Shown here piece after piece: positions 7,835 through 16,101 of a stretch of 64,000 nucleotides of DNA. Below the pieces are notes generated by a model, which saw only the letters and a program-made list of their open reading frames with translations, was not told the origin of the DNA and did no database searches. Both the position numbers and the translations under genes were made by a program. Position 1 is the first letter of the stretch. Every line of letters begins with the position of its first letter. This DNA comes from Bog-950 sp964631835 (GTDB lineage: Bacteria > Bacteroidota > Bacteroidia > Chitinophagales > LD1), in assembly GCA_964631835.1 (NCBI GenBank), contig CAZWAD010000007.1, positions 69,312-133,311 on the forward strand. Reading direction: 5' to 3'.

Positions 7835-9112
7835 TCACTTCAGCCCGAAAGCAGTTTTCACTTTTGAAACATAATCGAGCTTTTCCCAAGGGAATAACTC
7901 CACGCTAACCGTTTTTTCGTTTGCTTTTCCTTTGTTGAAAGTTTTCTTTACGGTTTGTGGCTTACGGCCTACGTGACCATACGAAGCTGTTTCACTATAA
8001 ATGGGGGTGCGAAGCTTAAAACGCTGCTCAATCGCATAAGGCCGCATGTCGAAAATCTTCTCTACTTTTTCAGCAATAGCACCGTCATGCAGTTTTACTT
8101 TTGCAGAGCCTTTGGTATCAACAAAAATTCCTACCGGTGCCGCGACACCAATCGCATATGCCACTTGAACTAACACCTCATCACAAACTCCGGCAGCTAC
8201 AAGGTTCTTTGCAATATGGCGGGTGGCATAAGCGGCCGAGCGGTCCACTTTGCTTGGGTCTTTTCCGCTGAAGGCACCACCACCATGCGCTCCCCGTCCA
8301 CCGTAAGTGTCAACAATAATCTTTCTTCCGGTCAAACCGGTATCGCCATGAGGTCCTCCGATAACAAACTTTCCGGTGGGGTTAACGTGGTATTTTATTT
8401 TGTCGTTGAACAGGGACTGTACACGCTTCGGCAGTTTCGCCTTAACTCGCGGAATGAGAATATTAATAACGTCTTCCTTAATCTTCTTCAGCATCACTGA
8501 ATCCGTATCAAAATCATCGTGCTGTGTGGAAACCACAATAGCATCAATGCGAACCGGTTTATTGTTATCGTCATACTCAATCGTTACCTGGCTCTTAGCA
8601 TCAGGGCGCAGATATTTCATCTGCTTGCCTTCTCTCCGGATTGCGGAAAGTTCCTGTAAAAGTGAGTGTGCTAACTCAAGGGGTAGCGGCATGTAATTAT
8701 CAGTTTCACGACAGGCATAGCCAAACATCATTCCCTGGTCGCCCGCACCCTGTGCGTTAGCGCGCGATTCAAAGTCGCTTTTTGTTTTTCGGTCAACTCC
8801 GCGGTTGATGTCGGCACTCTGCTCATGAATAGCTGAAAAAATTCCACATGAATTTGCCTCAAACATATATTCTGCTTTGGTGTAGCCTATTTTTCGGATA
8901 ACCTCGCGGGCAATTTCCTGAACATCGAGATAAGCGCCAGACTTTACCTCACCCGCAAGCACCACTTGCCCGGTTGTTACTAATGTTTCGCAGGCAACCT
9001 TGCTTTGCGGGTCATAAGCAAGAAACTGGTCAATAAGTGCATCGGAAATCTGGTCGGCAACTTTATCGGGATGACCTTCTGACACAGATTCGGAGGTAAA
9101 CAAATATGGCAT
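7835..9112 (-). CDS. metK: S-adenosylmethionine synthetase
   Basis: 425 residues. It makes S-adenosylmethionine from methionine and ATP in the cytosol. Diagnostic motifs are GHPDKVADQISDALID (residues 14-29), the ATP-binding GAGDQGMMFGYA near residue 122, GGPHGDTGLTGRK, and the GGGAFSGKDPSKVDRSA phosphate loop near residue 278. The C-terminal domain includes an ~18-residue insertion-like stretch (KTFNKGKANEKTVSV) usual for Bacteroidota forms, which explains the length above the E. coli enzyme. It is followed by a strong terminator and preceded by a good promoter, so it is probably monocistronic. No SAM riboswitch was recognised in the short leader. Confidence 0.97.
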   Translation of the reverse strand: MPYLFTSESVSEGHPDKVADQISDALIDQFLAYDPQSKVACETLVTTGQVVLAGEVKSGAYLDVQEIAREVIRKIGYTKAEYMFEANSCGIFSAIHEQSADINRGVDRKTKSDFESRANAQGAGDQGMMFGYACRETDNYMPLPLELAHSLLQELSAIRREGKQMKYLRPDAKSQVTIEYDDNNKPVRIDAIVVSTQHDDFDTDSVMLKKIKEDVINILIPRVKAKLPKRVQSLFNDKIKYHVNPTGKFVIGGPHGDTGLTGRKIIVDTYGGRGAHGGGAFSGKDPSKVDRSAAYATRHIAKNLVAAGVCDEVLVQVAYAIGVAAPVGIFVDTKGSAKVKLHDGAIAEKVEKIFDMRPYAIEQRFKLRTPIYSETASYGHVGRKPQTVKKTFNKGKANEKTVSVELFPWEKLDYVSKVKTAFGLK

Positions 9113-9132
9113 GAATTGAAATTTTAGAGGGG

Positions 9133-9163
9133 CGAAAATAATTTTATTCTACCTTTCGGCAAA
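9133..9163 (-). promoter_or_regulatory. Putative metK promoter
   Basis: On the minus strand TTTG (complement of 9160-9163), a 19-bp spacer, then TATTTTCG (complement of 9133-9140), one mismatch from TAnnTTTG. The metK ATG follows 20 bp downstream at 9112. The same 60-bp divergent region must also serve the TfoX-like gene, for which TACCTTTC at 9150-9157 is a weaker candidate. Confidence 0.6.
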
Positions 9164-9172
9164 GATTTCCAC

Positions 9173-9517
9173 ATGGCATACGATGAGAAGTTAGCAGAAC
9201 GGATTCGAGAAGCATTACAGGATGAGGAAGGAGTAATTGAAAAGAAAATGTTTGGCGGGTTATGCTTCATGATGCGTGGCAGAATGTTTTGCGGAATTGT
9301 AAAAGATGACCTGATGGTACGCTGTCTGCCCGAACGCTATGAGGAACTGCTCGAAAAACCAGGCGCTCGTGAAATGGATTTTACCGGCAAGCCAATGAAA
9401 GGATTTTTATATGTGGAATCTGAAGAATTAAAAACGTCTAGGCAATTGAAATGGTGGATTGAAGCAGGAGTGGAGTTTGTGATGAAACCACAACTAAAGA
9501 AAAAAAAGAAGAGATAA
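9173..9517 (+). CDS. TfoX/Sxy N-terminal domain protein
   Basis: 114 residues consisting of a single TfoX N-terminal-like domain: KMFGGLCFMMRGRMFCGIVKDDLMVR (the K-M-F-G-G signature near residue 25), then PMKGFLYVESEEL, and a lysine-rich end (PQLKKKKKR). In Gammaproteobacteria the domain is half of the competence regulator Sxy. Stand-alone copies are widespread and of unknown role, so a competence function should not be assumed. It is five bases upstream of the MmcQ/YjbR-like gene, an apparent two-gene operon. Confidence 0.85.
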   Translation: MAYDEKLAERIREALQDEEGVIEKKMFGGLCFMMRGRMFCGIVKDDLMVRCLPERYEELLEKPGAREMDFTGKPMKGFLYVESEELKTSRQLKWWIEAGVEFVMKPQLKKKKKR

Positions 9518-9522
9518 ATGTA

Positions 9523-9861
9523 ATGGTTACTATCAATTTGTTTAGAGAGTGGGCATTGTCTTTGCCCGATACCGAAGAGTTGCCGCATTTTGAATTGATT
9601 TCCTTCAGGTACAAAAAGAAAATATTTGCAACATATTGGGAAAAAGAAAACCGTGCAATGCTGAAACTTTCAGAGGTTAATCAAAGTGTATTCTGTTCTT
9701 TTGATAAAACTGTTTTCTTTCCCGTTCCCAATAAGTGGGGCAAAAGCGGAGCCACATTTGTTGAGTTGAAAAAGGTGAGGAAGGATATGTTTAAGGATGC
9801 ATTGACTACTGCTTATAATGAAGTTGCACAGCAAAAGAATTTTAAAAAGAAGAAACATTAG
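9523..9861 (+). CDS. MmcQ/YjbR family protein
   Basis: 112 residues with the family layout: FREWALSLPDTEELPHFELISFRYKKK, an ATYWEKENRAMLKLS strand, then FFPVPNKWGKSGATFVEL, and a terminal helix that would be basic (QQKNFKKKKH). The fold resembles the double-wing motif of DNA-binding proteins and of the TfoX domain in the gene before it. No biochemical role is established. Pairing with a TfoX-like gene is a recurring arrangement of two small, structurally similar proteins. It ends one base before the convergent E1 gene stop. Confidence 0.85.
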   Translation: MVTINLFREWALSLPDTEELPHFELISFRYKKKIFATYWEKENRAMLKLSEVNQSVFCSFDKTVFFPVPNKWGKSGATFVELKKVRKDMFKDALTTAYNEVAQQKNFKKKKH

Positions 9862-9862
9862 G

Positions 9863-11926
9863 TCAACTGAATAACAAGTTTTCCATCACTATTCTAACTT
9901 TCTCCGCATTCGGCAACATCGCTTTTTCTAAATTTTCATTGAGAGGAATAGCTGGAGTGTTAACCGCGCCAACAATTTTTACAGGGGCATCAAGTTCTTG
10001 AAAACAGTTGGAAGAAATTCTTCCCGCTAATGCTTCAGCAAAAGAGTGGGTAACGGTTTCTTCGGTAAGCACGATAACTTTTCCATGTCTTTTTACAGAG
10101 GAGAAAATCATTTCTTCATCCAGCGGATTCAGTGTTCGTAAGTCAACTATTTCAATTTGTTCATTGAAATTTTTAGCGGCATTCATTGCCCAGTAAACTC
10201 CCATGCCATAAGTAATTACGCAAAGCGATTCTCCGGTTTCAATTTTTTCTTCACTTGCTTCAAGTGCAACTCGCGCTTTGCCCAACGGAATAATGTATTC
10301 TTCATCCGGTTCAATTGATTTTGCCAATTCTGTTCCTTTTACTTTGCTCCAGTAAAGTCCTTTGTGCTCAAACAACAGAACAGGATTCGGGTCATAAAAA
10401 GCAGCTTTCATCAAGCCTTTCATATCAGCAGCATTTGAAGGATAAACCACTTTCACTCCCTTAATCTGCAGCACAAAACTTTCTACACTGGAGGAATGAT
10501 AAGGTCCTCCACTGCCGTATGCACCAATCGGAATGCGGATTAAAGTTTGCACCGGAAATTTCCCGTTGCTCAGGTAACACGAGCGGGAAACTTCGGTAAA
10601 CAATTGATTCACTCCTGGAAAAATATAATCCGCAAACTGCACTTCAACAATCGGCTTACAGCCCGCAGCGCTCATTCCAACTGTTGAGCCAACAATGTAG
10701 GCTTCCTGGATAGGGGTATTGAAAACTCTTTTATCGCCATATTTCTTTGCTAACAAAGCGGCTTCACGAAACACCCCGCCAAGCTCACCTCCAACATCCT
10801 GTCCGTATAAAAGCGCCTCCGGATGTCTTTTCAGAATCTCATCTACTGCATGTAGTGCAGAATCCACCATCACAACAGTTTGTCCGTTGGAAGGAGAACG
10901 GGTTCCTTTTTCTTCTGTAACCGGAGTAGGAGCGAAGATGTGAGTGGTTAAATCTTCCTCTGCAGGATTTGGTTCAAGCAATACTTTTTCAAAATTTTCC
11001 TTCACCAGATTTTTTGCCTCTTCTTCTATTCTGTTAAGTTCCTTGACAGGAGCATTTTTTTTCAGCAAAAGATTTTTCAGCTTACCGAACGGGTCGCGCA
11101 AAGCATCGCTTTCTAAATTTTCTTTTGTACGATACCATTCTTTCCGAACTCCGCTGGTGTGATGATTCAGCAGCGGAACTTTTGCATGAACAAGATAAGG
11201 TTCCCGATTCTTGCGGACAAAATTTACAATACGTTCCATTGCTTCATAACACTCAGCAAAATCACTGCCGTCAATTCTCTCTATATGCAATCCCTTAAAT
11301 CCTTTTGCGAAATCAGTGGCATCCTGTGCCCGCACTTCCGATGAGTGTGCGGAAATATCCCACTCATTATCCTGCACCAGATAGATAATCGGGTACTTGT
11401 GCAGCGTTGCCATTTGAAAGGCTTCGCTCACTTCGCCTTCTGTAATTGCGGCATCACCAAGCGAGCACAGCACTACAGGTTCTTCACCTCTTGGGTGCTT
11501 GTCTAACTTTTGTTCTTCCCGATATTTGATTCCCTGAGCTGTTCCTGTAGCGGGAATTACCTGCATTCCTGTGGCAGATGATTGATGTGGAATTTTGGGA
11601 AGGTCATTGCGGTTGGAGGATGGGTGACAATAATAAGTTCGGCCTCCTGAAAAATAGTCTGTCTTCTTTGCAAATAACTGCAGCATCAATTCGAAAGGAG
11701 AGAAGCCCATGCCAAGCAACAAGGATTCATCACGGTAATACGGAAAAGCAAAATCCTGTGGTTTTAACTGAAACGCGGCAGCAAGCTGTATGGCTTCATG
11801 TCCCCGGGAAGTGGCGTGAACATATTTTGAGGTGATGTCTTTTCGTTCCTCATACAGTTCGGTCATCGCTTTAGCTGTACACATCAACCGGTAAGCCTTC
11901 AAAAGCGTTTCTCTTTCGGAACTCAT
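9863..11926 (-). CDS. 2-oxo acid dehydrogenase E1, fused alpha and beta subunits
   Basis: 687 residues carrying both halves of a thiamine-diphosphate E1 decarboxylase. Residues ~1-320 are the alpha part: YYRDESLLLGMG, and the ThDP motif GDAAITEGEVSEAFQMA ... VQDNEW, with an Ala where many have Gly. Residues ~355-687 are the transketolase-like beta part: YGQDVGGELGGVFREA, QEAYIVGSTVGMSAAG, EVQFADYIFPG, and the C-terminal LTEETVTHSFAEAL. The most likely substrate is branched-chain 2-oxo acids (2-oxoisovalerate type), which would feed branched fatty acid synthesis. Pyruvate is less likely. No E2 or E3 gene is adjacent. Fusion of this kind is normal in Bacteroidota. Confidence 0.92.
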   Translation of the reverse strand: MSSERETLLKAYRLMCTAKAMTELYEERKDITSKYVHATSRGHEAIQLAAAFQLKPQDFAFPYYRDESLLLGMGFSPFELMLQLFAKKTDYFSGGRTYYCHPSSNRNDLPKIPHQSSATGMQVIPATGTAQGIKYREEQKLDKHPRGEEPVVLCSLGDAAITEGEVSEAFQMATLHKYPIIYLVQDNEWDISAHSSEVRAQDATDFAKGFKGLHIERIDGSDFAECYEAMERIVNFVRKNREPYLVHAKVPLLNHHTSGVRKEWYRTKENLESDALRDPFGKLKNLLLKKNAPVKELNRIEEEAKNLVKENFEKVLLEPNPAEEDLTTHIFAPTPVTEEKGTRSPSNGQTVVMVDSALHAVDEILKRHPEALLYGQDVGGELGGVFREAALLAKKYGDKRVFNTPIQEAYIVGSTVGMSAAGCKPIVEVQFADYIFPGVNQLFTEVSRSCYLSNGKFPVQTLIRIPIGAYGSGGPYHSSSVESFVLQIKGVKVVYPSNAADMKGLMKAAFYDPNPVLLFEHKGLYWSKVKGTELAKSIEPDEEYIIPLGKARVALEASEEKIETGESLCVITYGMGVYWAMNAAKNFNEQIEIVDLRTLNPLDEEMIFSSVKRHGKVIVLTEETVTHSFAEALAGRISSNCFQELDAPVKIVGAVNTPAIPLNENLEKAMLPNAEKVRIVMENLLFS

Positions 11927-11940
11927 TGGCTACAAAGGAA

Positions 11941-12558
11941 CTATTTCACTTCAAAATCAAAAACCTTTTCGGCTTCAAGAAAACCTTCAAGGCGGTCACC
12001 TCTTTTTACAGCACCAACACCTGACGGTGTTCCGGTAAAAATTAAATCACCAACTTGTAAAGTGAAGAACTGCGAAGCATGAGCGATTATTTTTTCAAAG
12101 GAGAAAAGCATGTCTTTGGTATTTCCTTTCTGAACTCCAGTTCCATTTAGTTTCATCGAGAAATTAATTCCCGTAGTTTCCCAATTTCCAAATGTTCCCA
12201 ATTTCCAAATGTTCCCAATCACTGCTGAGTTGTCAAACGCTTTTGCAATTTCCCACGGCAATCCTTTCACTTTTTGCTGGTTTTGTAAATCACGTGCAGT
12301 GAAATCAATACCAACTGTTACCTCATCAAAATATTTCCCGGCAAATTTTTCATCAATGTATTTTCCCTGTTTACAGATTTTCAAAACCACTTCGGCTTCA
12401 TAATGCAAATCACTCGTCCATTCAGGATAATAGAACGGTTTGTTGTCCTTCAATAATGCTGTTTGAGGTTTCAAAAAAATTACAGGCTGAGCAGGAATTT
12501 CATTTTTTAGTTCCTTAGCATGTTCGCTGTAATTTCTGCCGATACAAATTATTTTCAT
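11941..12558 (-). CDS. Fumarylacetoacetate hydrolase family protein
   Basis: 205 residues with the FAH C-terminal fold. The start MKIICIGRNYSEHAKEL is the usual lid region. FLKPQTALLK is followed by HYEAEVVLKICKQGKYI (metal-ligand Glu in E-x-E context), then GIDFTARDLQNQ, and the C-terminal GDLIFTGTPSGVGAVKRGD loop. Relatives are acylpyruvate hydrolases or oxaloacetate decarboxylases, and the exact substrate is unknown. Its ATG overlaps the pth stop (ATGA), so the two genes are translationally coupled. The stretch NIWKLGTFGNWETT is encoded by a 17-bp direct repeat that also resembles a dispersed intergenic repeat. Confidence 0.9.
   Translation of the reverse strand: MKIICIGRNYSEHAKELKNEIPAQPVIFLKPQTALLKDNKPFYYPEWTSDLHYEAEVVLKICKQGKYIDEKFAGKYFDEVTVGIDFTARDLQNQQKVKGLPWEIAKAFDNSAVIGNIWKLGTFGNWETTGINFSMKLNGTGVQKGNTKDMLFSFEKIIAHASQFFTLQVGDLIFTGTPSGVGAVKRGDRLEGFLEAEKVFDFEVK
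12180..12219. repeat. 17-bp direct repeat inside the FAH-family gene
   Basis: CCCAATTTCCAAATGTT occurs twice head to tail (12180-12196 and 12197-12213), followed by CCCAAT of a third copy. Because 17 is not a multiple of three, the two copies are read in different frames, yet the gene stays open. Confidence 0.85.
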
Positions 12559-13118
12559 TTGGTATTGTATTTATTCATCGCTCTTTCAACCCCCTCAAAC
12601 ATGAAACTATTTACTGCATCGCATGCAACCTTTATATTTTCATCAAGCAATTTCATTTCGTCTGCACCCCATTTCCCAAGTACAAAATCAACCTGCTTAC
12701 CTTTCGCAAATTCATTGCCTACACCGAACCTCAGCCGCGCGTAATTATTATTTCCGAGTGTTGCATCAATGTCTTTTAACCCGTTATGCCCGCCATCACT
12801 TCCTTTTGCTCTTAAACGGATAGTTCCAAAAGGAAGTGCAATATCATCAAGCACCACCAAAACATTTTGTTGTGGTATTTTCAATTCGTTGAGCCAATAA
12901 CGAACCGCTTTACCCGATAGGTTCATGTAAGTGGTGGGCTTAATGAGATAAATTTTTTTGCCGCGGCTTTTATATTCTGCACAGAACGCCAGCCGTTTTA
13001 ACCGGAAAGAAACTTTGTTCGATTTTGCCAATTCATCAACAATTTTAAAGCCGATATTATGGCGGGTGTTTTCGTATTCCTCTCCTATATTTCCTAACCC
13101 GGCAATTAAAAAACTCAT
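12555..13118 (-). CDS. pth: Peptidyl-tRNA hydrolase
   Basis: 187 residues from the ATG at 13118. It frees tRNA from peptidyl-tRNA that drops off ribosomes. The start MSFLIAGLGNIGEEYENTRHN contains the family's G-L-G-N-P-like loop and the catalytic His in TRHNIGF. Further on come YMNLSGKAV and LVVLDDIALPFGTIRLRAKG with SDGGHNGLKDI, which holds the second conserved Asp, His and Asn residues. An in-frame start at 13193 adds 25 residues with no counterpart in the family and was rejected. The gene is downstream of rplY, which is a common neighbour of pth, and is coupled to the FAH-family gene by an ATGA overlap. Confidence 0.95.
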   Translation of the reverse strand: MSFLIAGLGNIGEEYENTRHNIGFKIVDELAKSNKVSFRLKRLAFCAEYKSRGKKIYLIKPTTYMNLSGKAVRYWLNELKIPQQNVLVVLDDIALPFGTIRLRAKGSDGGHNGLKDIDATLGNNNYARLRFGVGNEFAKGKQVDFVLGKWGADEMKLLDENIKVACDAVNSFMFEGVERAMNKYNTK

Positions 13119-13162
13119 GCAGTTTGAGCGAATGGTAAATAGTGAACAGGCAATAGTAAATA

Positions 13163-13196
13163 AAAATGCGTTCCGAAAATTTTCGGAACGCATTTT
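13163..13196. terminator. Long perfect hairpin between rplY and pth
   Basis: A perfect palindrome with two 17-bp arms (AAAATGCGTTCCGAAAA and its complement) and no loop bases. On the minus strand it follows rplY and is followed by TTTATTTAC. It is likely an intrinsic terminator or processing hairpin that reduces read-through from rplY into pth. Ten bases away (13206-13224) lies a second small hairpin, TCCTCT/AGAGGA, part of a common dispersed repeat. Confidence 0.75.
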
Positions 13197-13240
13197 GTTT
13201 TTAAGTCCTCTACTTTGGAGAGGATTTAGGAGAGGTAGCT

Positions 13241-13927
13241 TTACTTCTTTTTATCGTCTTTCTTCTCTTCGCCTTTTTTATCCTCTGCTTTTACCTCCGT
13301 GCCGGGAGCAGCCGGAGTGCCTGCAGCCGGAGTAGCAGCGCCTTCAGCAGGAGCCGCAGCAGCAGCCGGTACTTCTTCAACCACCTGGCGGGGTATCATT
13401 ACTCTGGCAAAGGGATTCATCGGGCTGTGTAACAAGGTCACGCCTGCAATCTGAATATCTTTAATTCTTTTGATGGAGCCGAGTTCCATACCGGCTACAT
13501 CCACTTCGATTATGCTGGGTATGTCTTTCGGAAGAGCAAGTACGTGAAGCTTTCTGAAAACCTGCTCCAGCACACCTCCATCGGTAATTCCTTTCGGGGT
13601 TCCTTTCAATCTCAAAGGTATAAAAACTTTCACTTTTACATTTTCCGTCAACTCCTGAAAATCAAGATGAAGCAAATCATCTTTTACCGGTTCAAACTGT
13701 GAGTCTTTCACAATGGCGCGGTACACATTGCCGTTGAGATGAATTTCCGCAATGCGGAAATCGGGGGTGTAAATCAGTTTGCGGAATTCGGGCAGCGGGG
13801 CATAAAAATTCAAAGTCTCTTTACCGCCATAGAGATTACAGGGAACGTTACCTGCCCTGCGCAGTGCACGCGTAGCCTTCTTACCTAATTCGGTTCTTGG
13901 CGTGCCGTTGATTACTACTGTTTCCAT
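13241..13927 (-). CDS. rplY: Large ribosomal subunit protein bL25 (CTC form)
   Basis: 228 residues: an L25 N-terminal domain that binds 5S rRNA (TELGKKATRALRRAGNVPCN, LYGGKETLNFYAP), then the TL5/CTC beta domain (VKVKVFIPLRLKGTPKGI, VLEQVFRKLHVLALP, IPSIIEVDVAGMELG). A low-complexity tail of Ala/Pro/Glu/Lys follows from about residue 183 (EEVPAAAAAPAEG..., ending KKDDKKK), commonly seen in Bacteroidota. It lies 40 bp downstream of prs on the same strand, so the two are probably one transcript. A strong hairpin follows. Confidence 0.95.
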   Translation of the reverse strand: METVVINGTPRTELGKKATRALRRAGNVPCNLYGGKETLNFYAPLPEFRKLIYTPDFRIAEIHLNGNVYRAIVKDSQFEPVKDDLLHLDFQELTENVKVKVFIPLRLKGTPKGITDGGVLEQVFRKLHVLALPKDIPSIIEVDVAGMELGSIKRIKDIQIAGVTLLHSPMNPFARVMIPRQVVEEVPAAAAAPAEGAATPAAGTPAAPGTEVKAEDKKGEEKKDDKKK

Positions 13928-13967
13928 TTTTTTAAAATCGGATTTTGGTTTATAAAAAATCTTGACG

Positions 13968-14915
13968 CTATACTGACGGAGTCAGGAATAGCGAGTTAAT
14001 ACTTTTATGTTCGTGAGTATTTCGGATAGCCTGCGCAAAAAGCTTACCTACGCTCAGTGTTTTTATCTTTTTCGATTTATGCCGTAAAGGAAGTGTATTG
14101 GTTACAATCAGCTCCTTCAATTTGCTTTTTTCTATGCTCTCATACGCTCTGCCCGAAAGAACCGCATGTGTACAAAGTGCGCGAACACTTTTTGCCCCGC
14201 GTTCAATCAGCATATTGGCTGCATTGCAAAGGGTTCCACCGGTGTCCACCATGTCATCAATCAAAACCACATCCTGGTTTTCTACACTTCCAATCAAAGT
14301 CATTTCTGCAATTTCATTGGCACGCTTGCGGTACTTATCGCAAATCACCATGTTAGCGTTGAAATGCTGGGCATAAATCCTCGCGCGTTTTACCGAGCCT
14401 ACATCGGGAGAAGCGAAACACAGGTTGCTCCATTTCTGTTTCTGAATGTAAGGCAGAAAAATTGCCGTGGCATTCAAGTGGTCCACCGGAATGTCAAAGA
14501 AACCCTGGATCTGACCGGCATGTAAATCCATCGTCATCACCCGGTTTGCTCCCGCGGCTACAAGCAGGTTGGCGGCAAGTTTTGCCGCAATGCCCACGCG
14601 GGGCCGGTCCTTTCTGTCCTGTCGTGCGAATCCGAAATAGGGGATTACTGCAGTGATGTAATCTGCCGAAGCTCTTTTAGCTGCGTCTATCATCATCAGC
14701 AGTTCAAGCAGATTATCGCCCGGAGGGTTTGTGCTTTGAATGATAAAAACAAACGAGCCGCGCACCGATTCTTTAATTTCAGGCTGAAACTCCCCATCGC
14801 TGAATTTAAGAACCTCCAGCTTGCCAAGCTGCTGACCGTAATAATCGGCAATATCTTCCGCCAGGTATTTTGACGAAGAACCGCTGAATAGTTTTACATC
14901 GTTAGTAAGCAGCAT
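13968..14915 (-). CDS. prs: Ribose-phosphate pyrophosphokinase
   Basis: 315 residues. It makes phosphoribosyl pyrophosphate from ribose 5-phosphate and ATP for purine, pyrimidine, histidine and tryptophan synthesis. Visible motifs: FSDGEFQPEIKESVRG, the catalytic flexible loop region FGFARQDRKDRPRVGI, DLHAGQIQGFFDIPVDHL, and the PRPP-binding VVLIDDMVDTGGTLCNAA near residue 215. Length is typical of the class I enzyme. It precedes rplY, with -7 box TATCTTTG about 27 bp upstream of the ATG. Confidence 0.97.
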   Translation of the reverse strand: MLLTNDVKLFSGSSSKYLAEDIADYYGQQLGKLEVLKFSDGEFQPEIKESVRGSFVFIIQSTNPPGDNLLELLMMIDAAKRASADYITAVIPYFGFARQDRKDRPRVGIAAKLAANLLVAAGANRVMTMDLHAGQIQGFFDIPVDHLNATAIFLPYIQKQKWSNLCFASPDVGSVKRARIYAQHFNANMVICDKYRKRANEIAEMTLIGSVENQDVVLIDDMVDTGGTLCNAANMLIERGAKSVRALCTHAVLSGRAYESIEKSKLKELIVTNTLPLRHKSKKIKTLSVGKLFAQAIRNTHEHKSINSLFLTPSV

Positions 14916-14941
14916 CGGTGTCCTTTTTTTAAAAGGGAGTG

Positions 14942-14949
14942 CAAAGATA
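14942..14949 (-). promoter_or_regulatory. Putative -7 box of the prs-rplY transcript
   Basis: The minus strand reads TATCTTTG, a perfect TAnnTTTG. The expected -33 position about 19 bp upstream holds a T-run rather than a clean TTTG. A 26-bp spacer leads to the prs ATG at 14915. Confidence 0.55.
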
Positions 14950-15009
14950 ATTTCTTGAAGCAGAAAAAAAACTACCGGTGAATGGGTATGAAAGAAAGGG
15001 TGTCAGGCG

Positions 15010-15513
15010 TTATTTTCTTCTGCGGATATACATGTTCACCGTGTAAACTTTAGGCGCGGCAATAGTTACCGACAGGGTAAGCGTTAAATCTTTTGCAACA
15101 GCTTTCAGTTCCTTCAATTCTTTGAAAAAATAAGTGGTTGAATCATCGCCCCAAACCTCTGTCCATTTGTTCCATTCAGAGGAATCCAGACAAAAGCCAA
15201 CGAACAACCTCAATTCTTCCAATTTGTTAAGCGCTGAAAGCGAATCGAAATTCTCAATGGTTTTTGCTACAAACCGATTGTCTTTGTCTACATAATTCTC
15301 AGGAAAGCGCGCGAGCTTGATACTATATCCGGGTACTGTAAGAAATGCGCTTTTCTTTACCAGGGTTCCATCATAGGCATCGAAATTATCTTTCCTGCCC
15401 AGCTCAAAAACCTTGTAAAGGTTTTTGCAGAAATTGCTCTGTTCGTACTCCGGAGTTTGGGAAGAAACTGAAATTGAAAATGCAATAAAAAGAACCGGCA
15501 CGACTTTTTTCAT
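15010..15513 (-). CDS. Exported protein of unknown function
   Basis: 167 residues with a signal peptide (MKKVVPVLFIAFSISVSSQ, cleavage likely around residue 19). The mature part is mixed alpha/beta, with one Cys early (SNFCKNLYKVFEL) and one at FVGFCLDSSEW, and ends in a basic YIRRRK. I do not recognise a family. It might be a small periplasmic binding or immunity-type protein, but nothing in the sequence decides. It is on the same strand as prs, about 95 bp upstream of the prs start, with no obvious terminator between. Confidence 0.7.
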   Translation of the reverse strand: MKKVVPVLFIAFSISVSSQTPEYEQSNFCKNLYKVFELGRKDNFDAYDGTLVKKSAFLTVPGYSIKLARFPENYVDKDNRFVAKTIENFDSLSALNKLEELRLFVGFCLDSSEWNKWTEVWGDDSTTYFFKELKELKAVAKDLTLTLSVTIAAPKVYTVNMYIRRRK

Positions 15514-16101
15514 ATCCTGTTACATAAATTTGAAACGGTAAAAATAACCAAACCTCAGGATGAGGAACTGAATTGCATCTTAATCGGTATTTTTAAAAGC
15601 TCACACAGGTTAAAAGCTAATTAGAAGCAAAGAAAAGAACAATGCGGGTGTTGTATAAATCACCCAACAAAGTGTATAGATAATGCAACATAAATCGCGC
15701 ATTTCAAATCCATTGCCGTTTAACTTTAGTTTCTTTATTAACATAGTTTTCAATGAATTGCACATTTTGAATTCCGGCTTTATTCCTACATGGTTTCCGA
15801 TATTTCATAGGTGAAAAATGTTTTTGGTTTTCCCCAAAGTTTCCGTTTCTAAGCTTCAGGAAGCTGTTTCCTTTCAAATCACGCCCCTTCATGTAAATTT
15901 CTTTGGCAGCACTGCGCTAAACGGCACAATAATTGTCTAAACATGAAAGAGAAAAAAGTGTTTAAGTTTATGGGTATTGACTTAAGGTTGGTTCAAACTT
16001 ATTTTTCATTGCTGAATTTAAGGGTTTATCCGGCAAGTTTTCAATGCTTTCTTTTTGTTTGTAAACCTTAGTAAATTCGCAGTATAAAATTTGAAATAAA
16101 A
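15514..16101. other. 588-bp intergenic region, no gene recognised
   Basis: A divergent gap between the small exported protein and the di-haem peroxidase. It holds one 62-codon minus-strand frame (15704-15892) without protein-like composition or start context, and a short GGGTG/CACCC stem near 15648-15666. TAAATTCG, a -7-like box, lies about 30 bp before the peroxidase ATG. It may be eroded coding DNA, but no family trace can be read. Confidence 0.5.

Noticed and set aside
15704..15892. 62-codon minus-strand ORF in the intergenic region
   Set aside because: No protein-like composition, no signal or motif, no neighbouring gene on the strand with suitable spacing.
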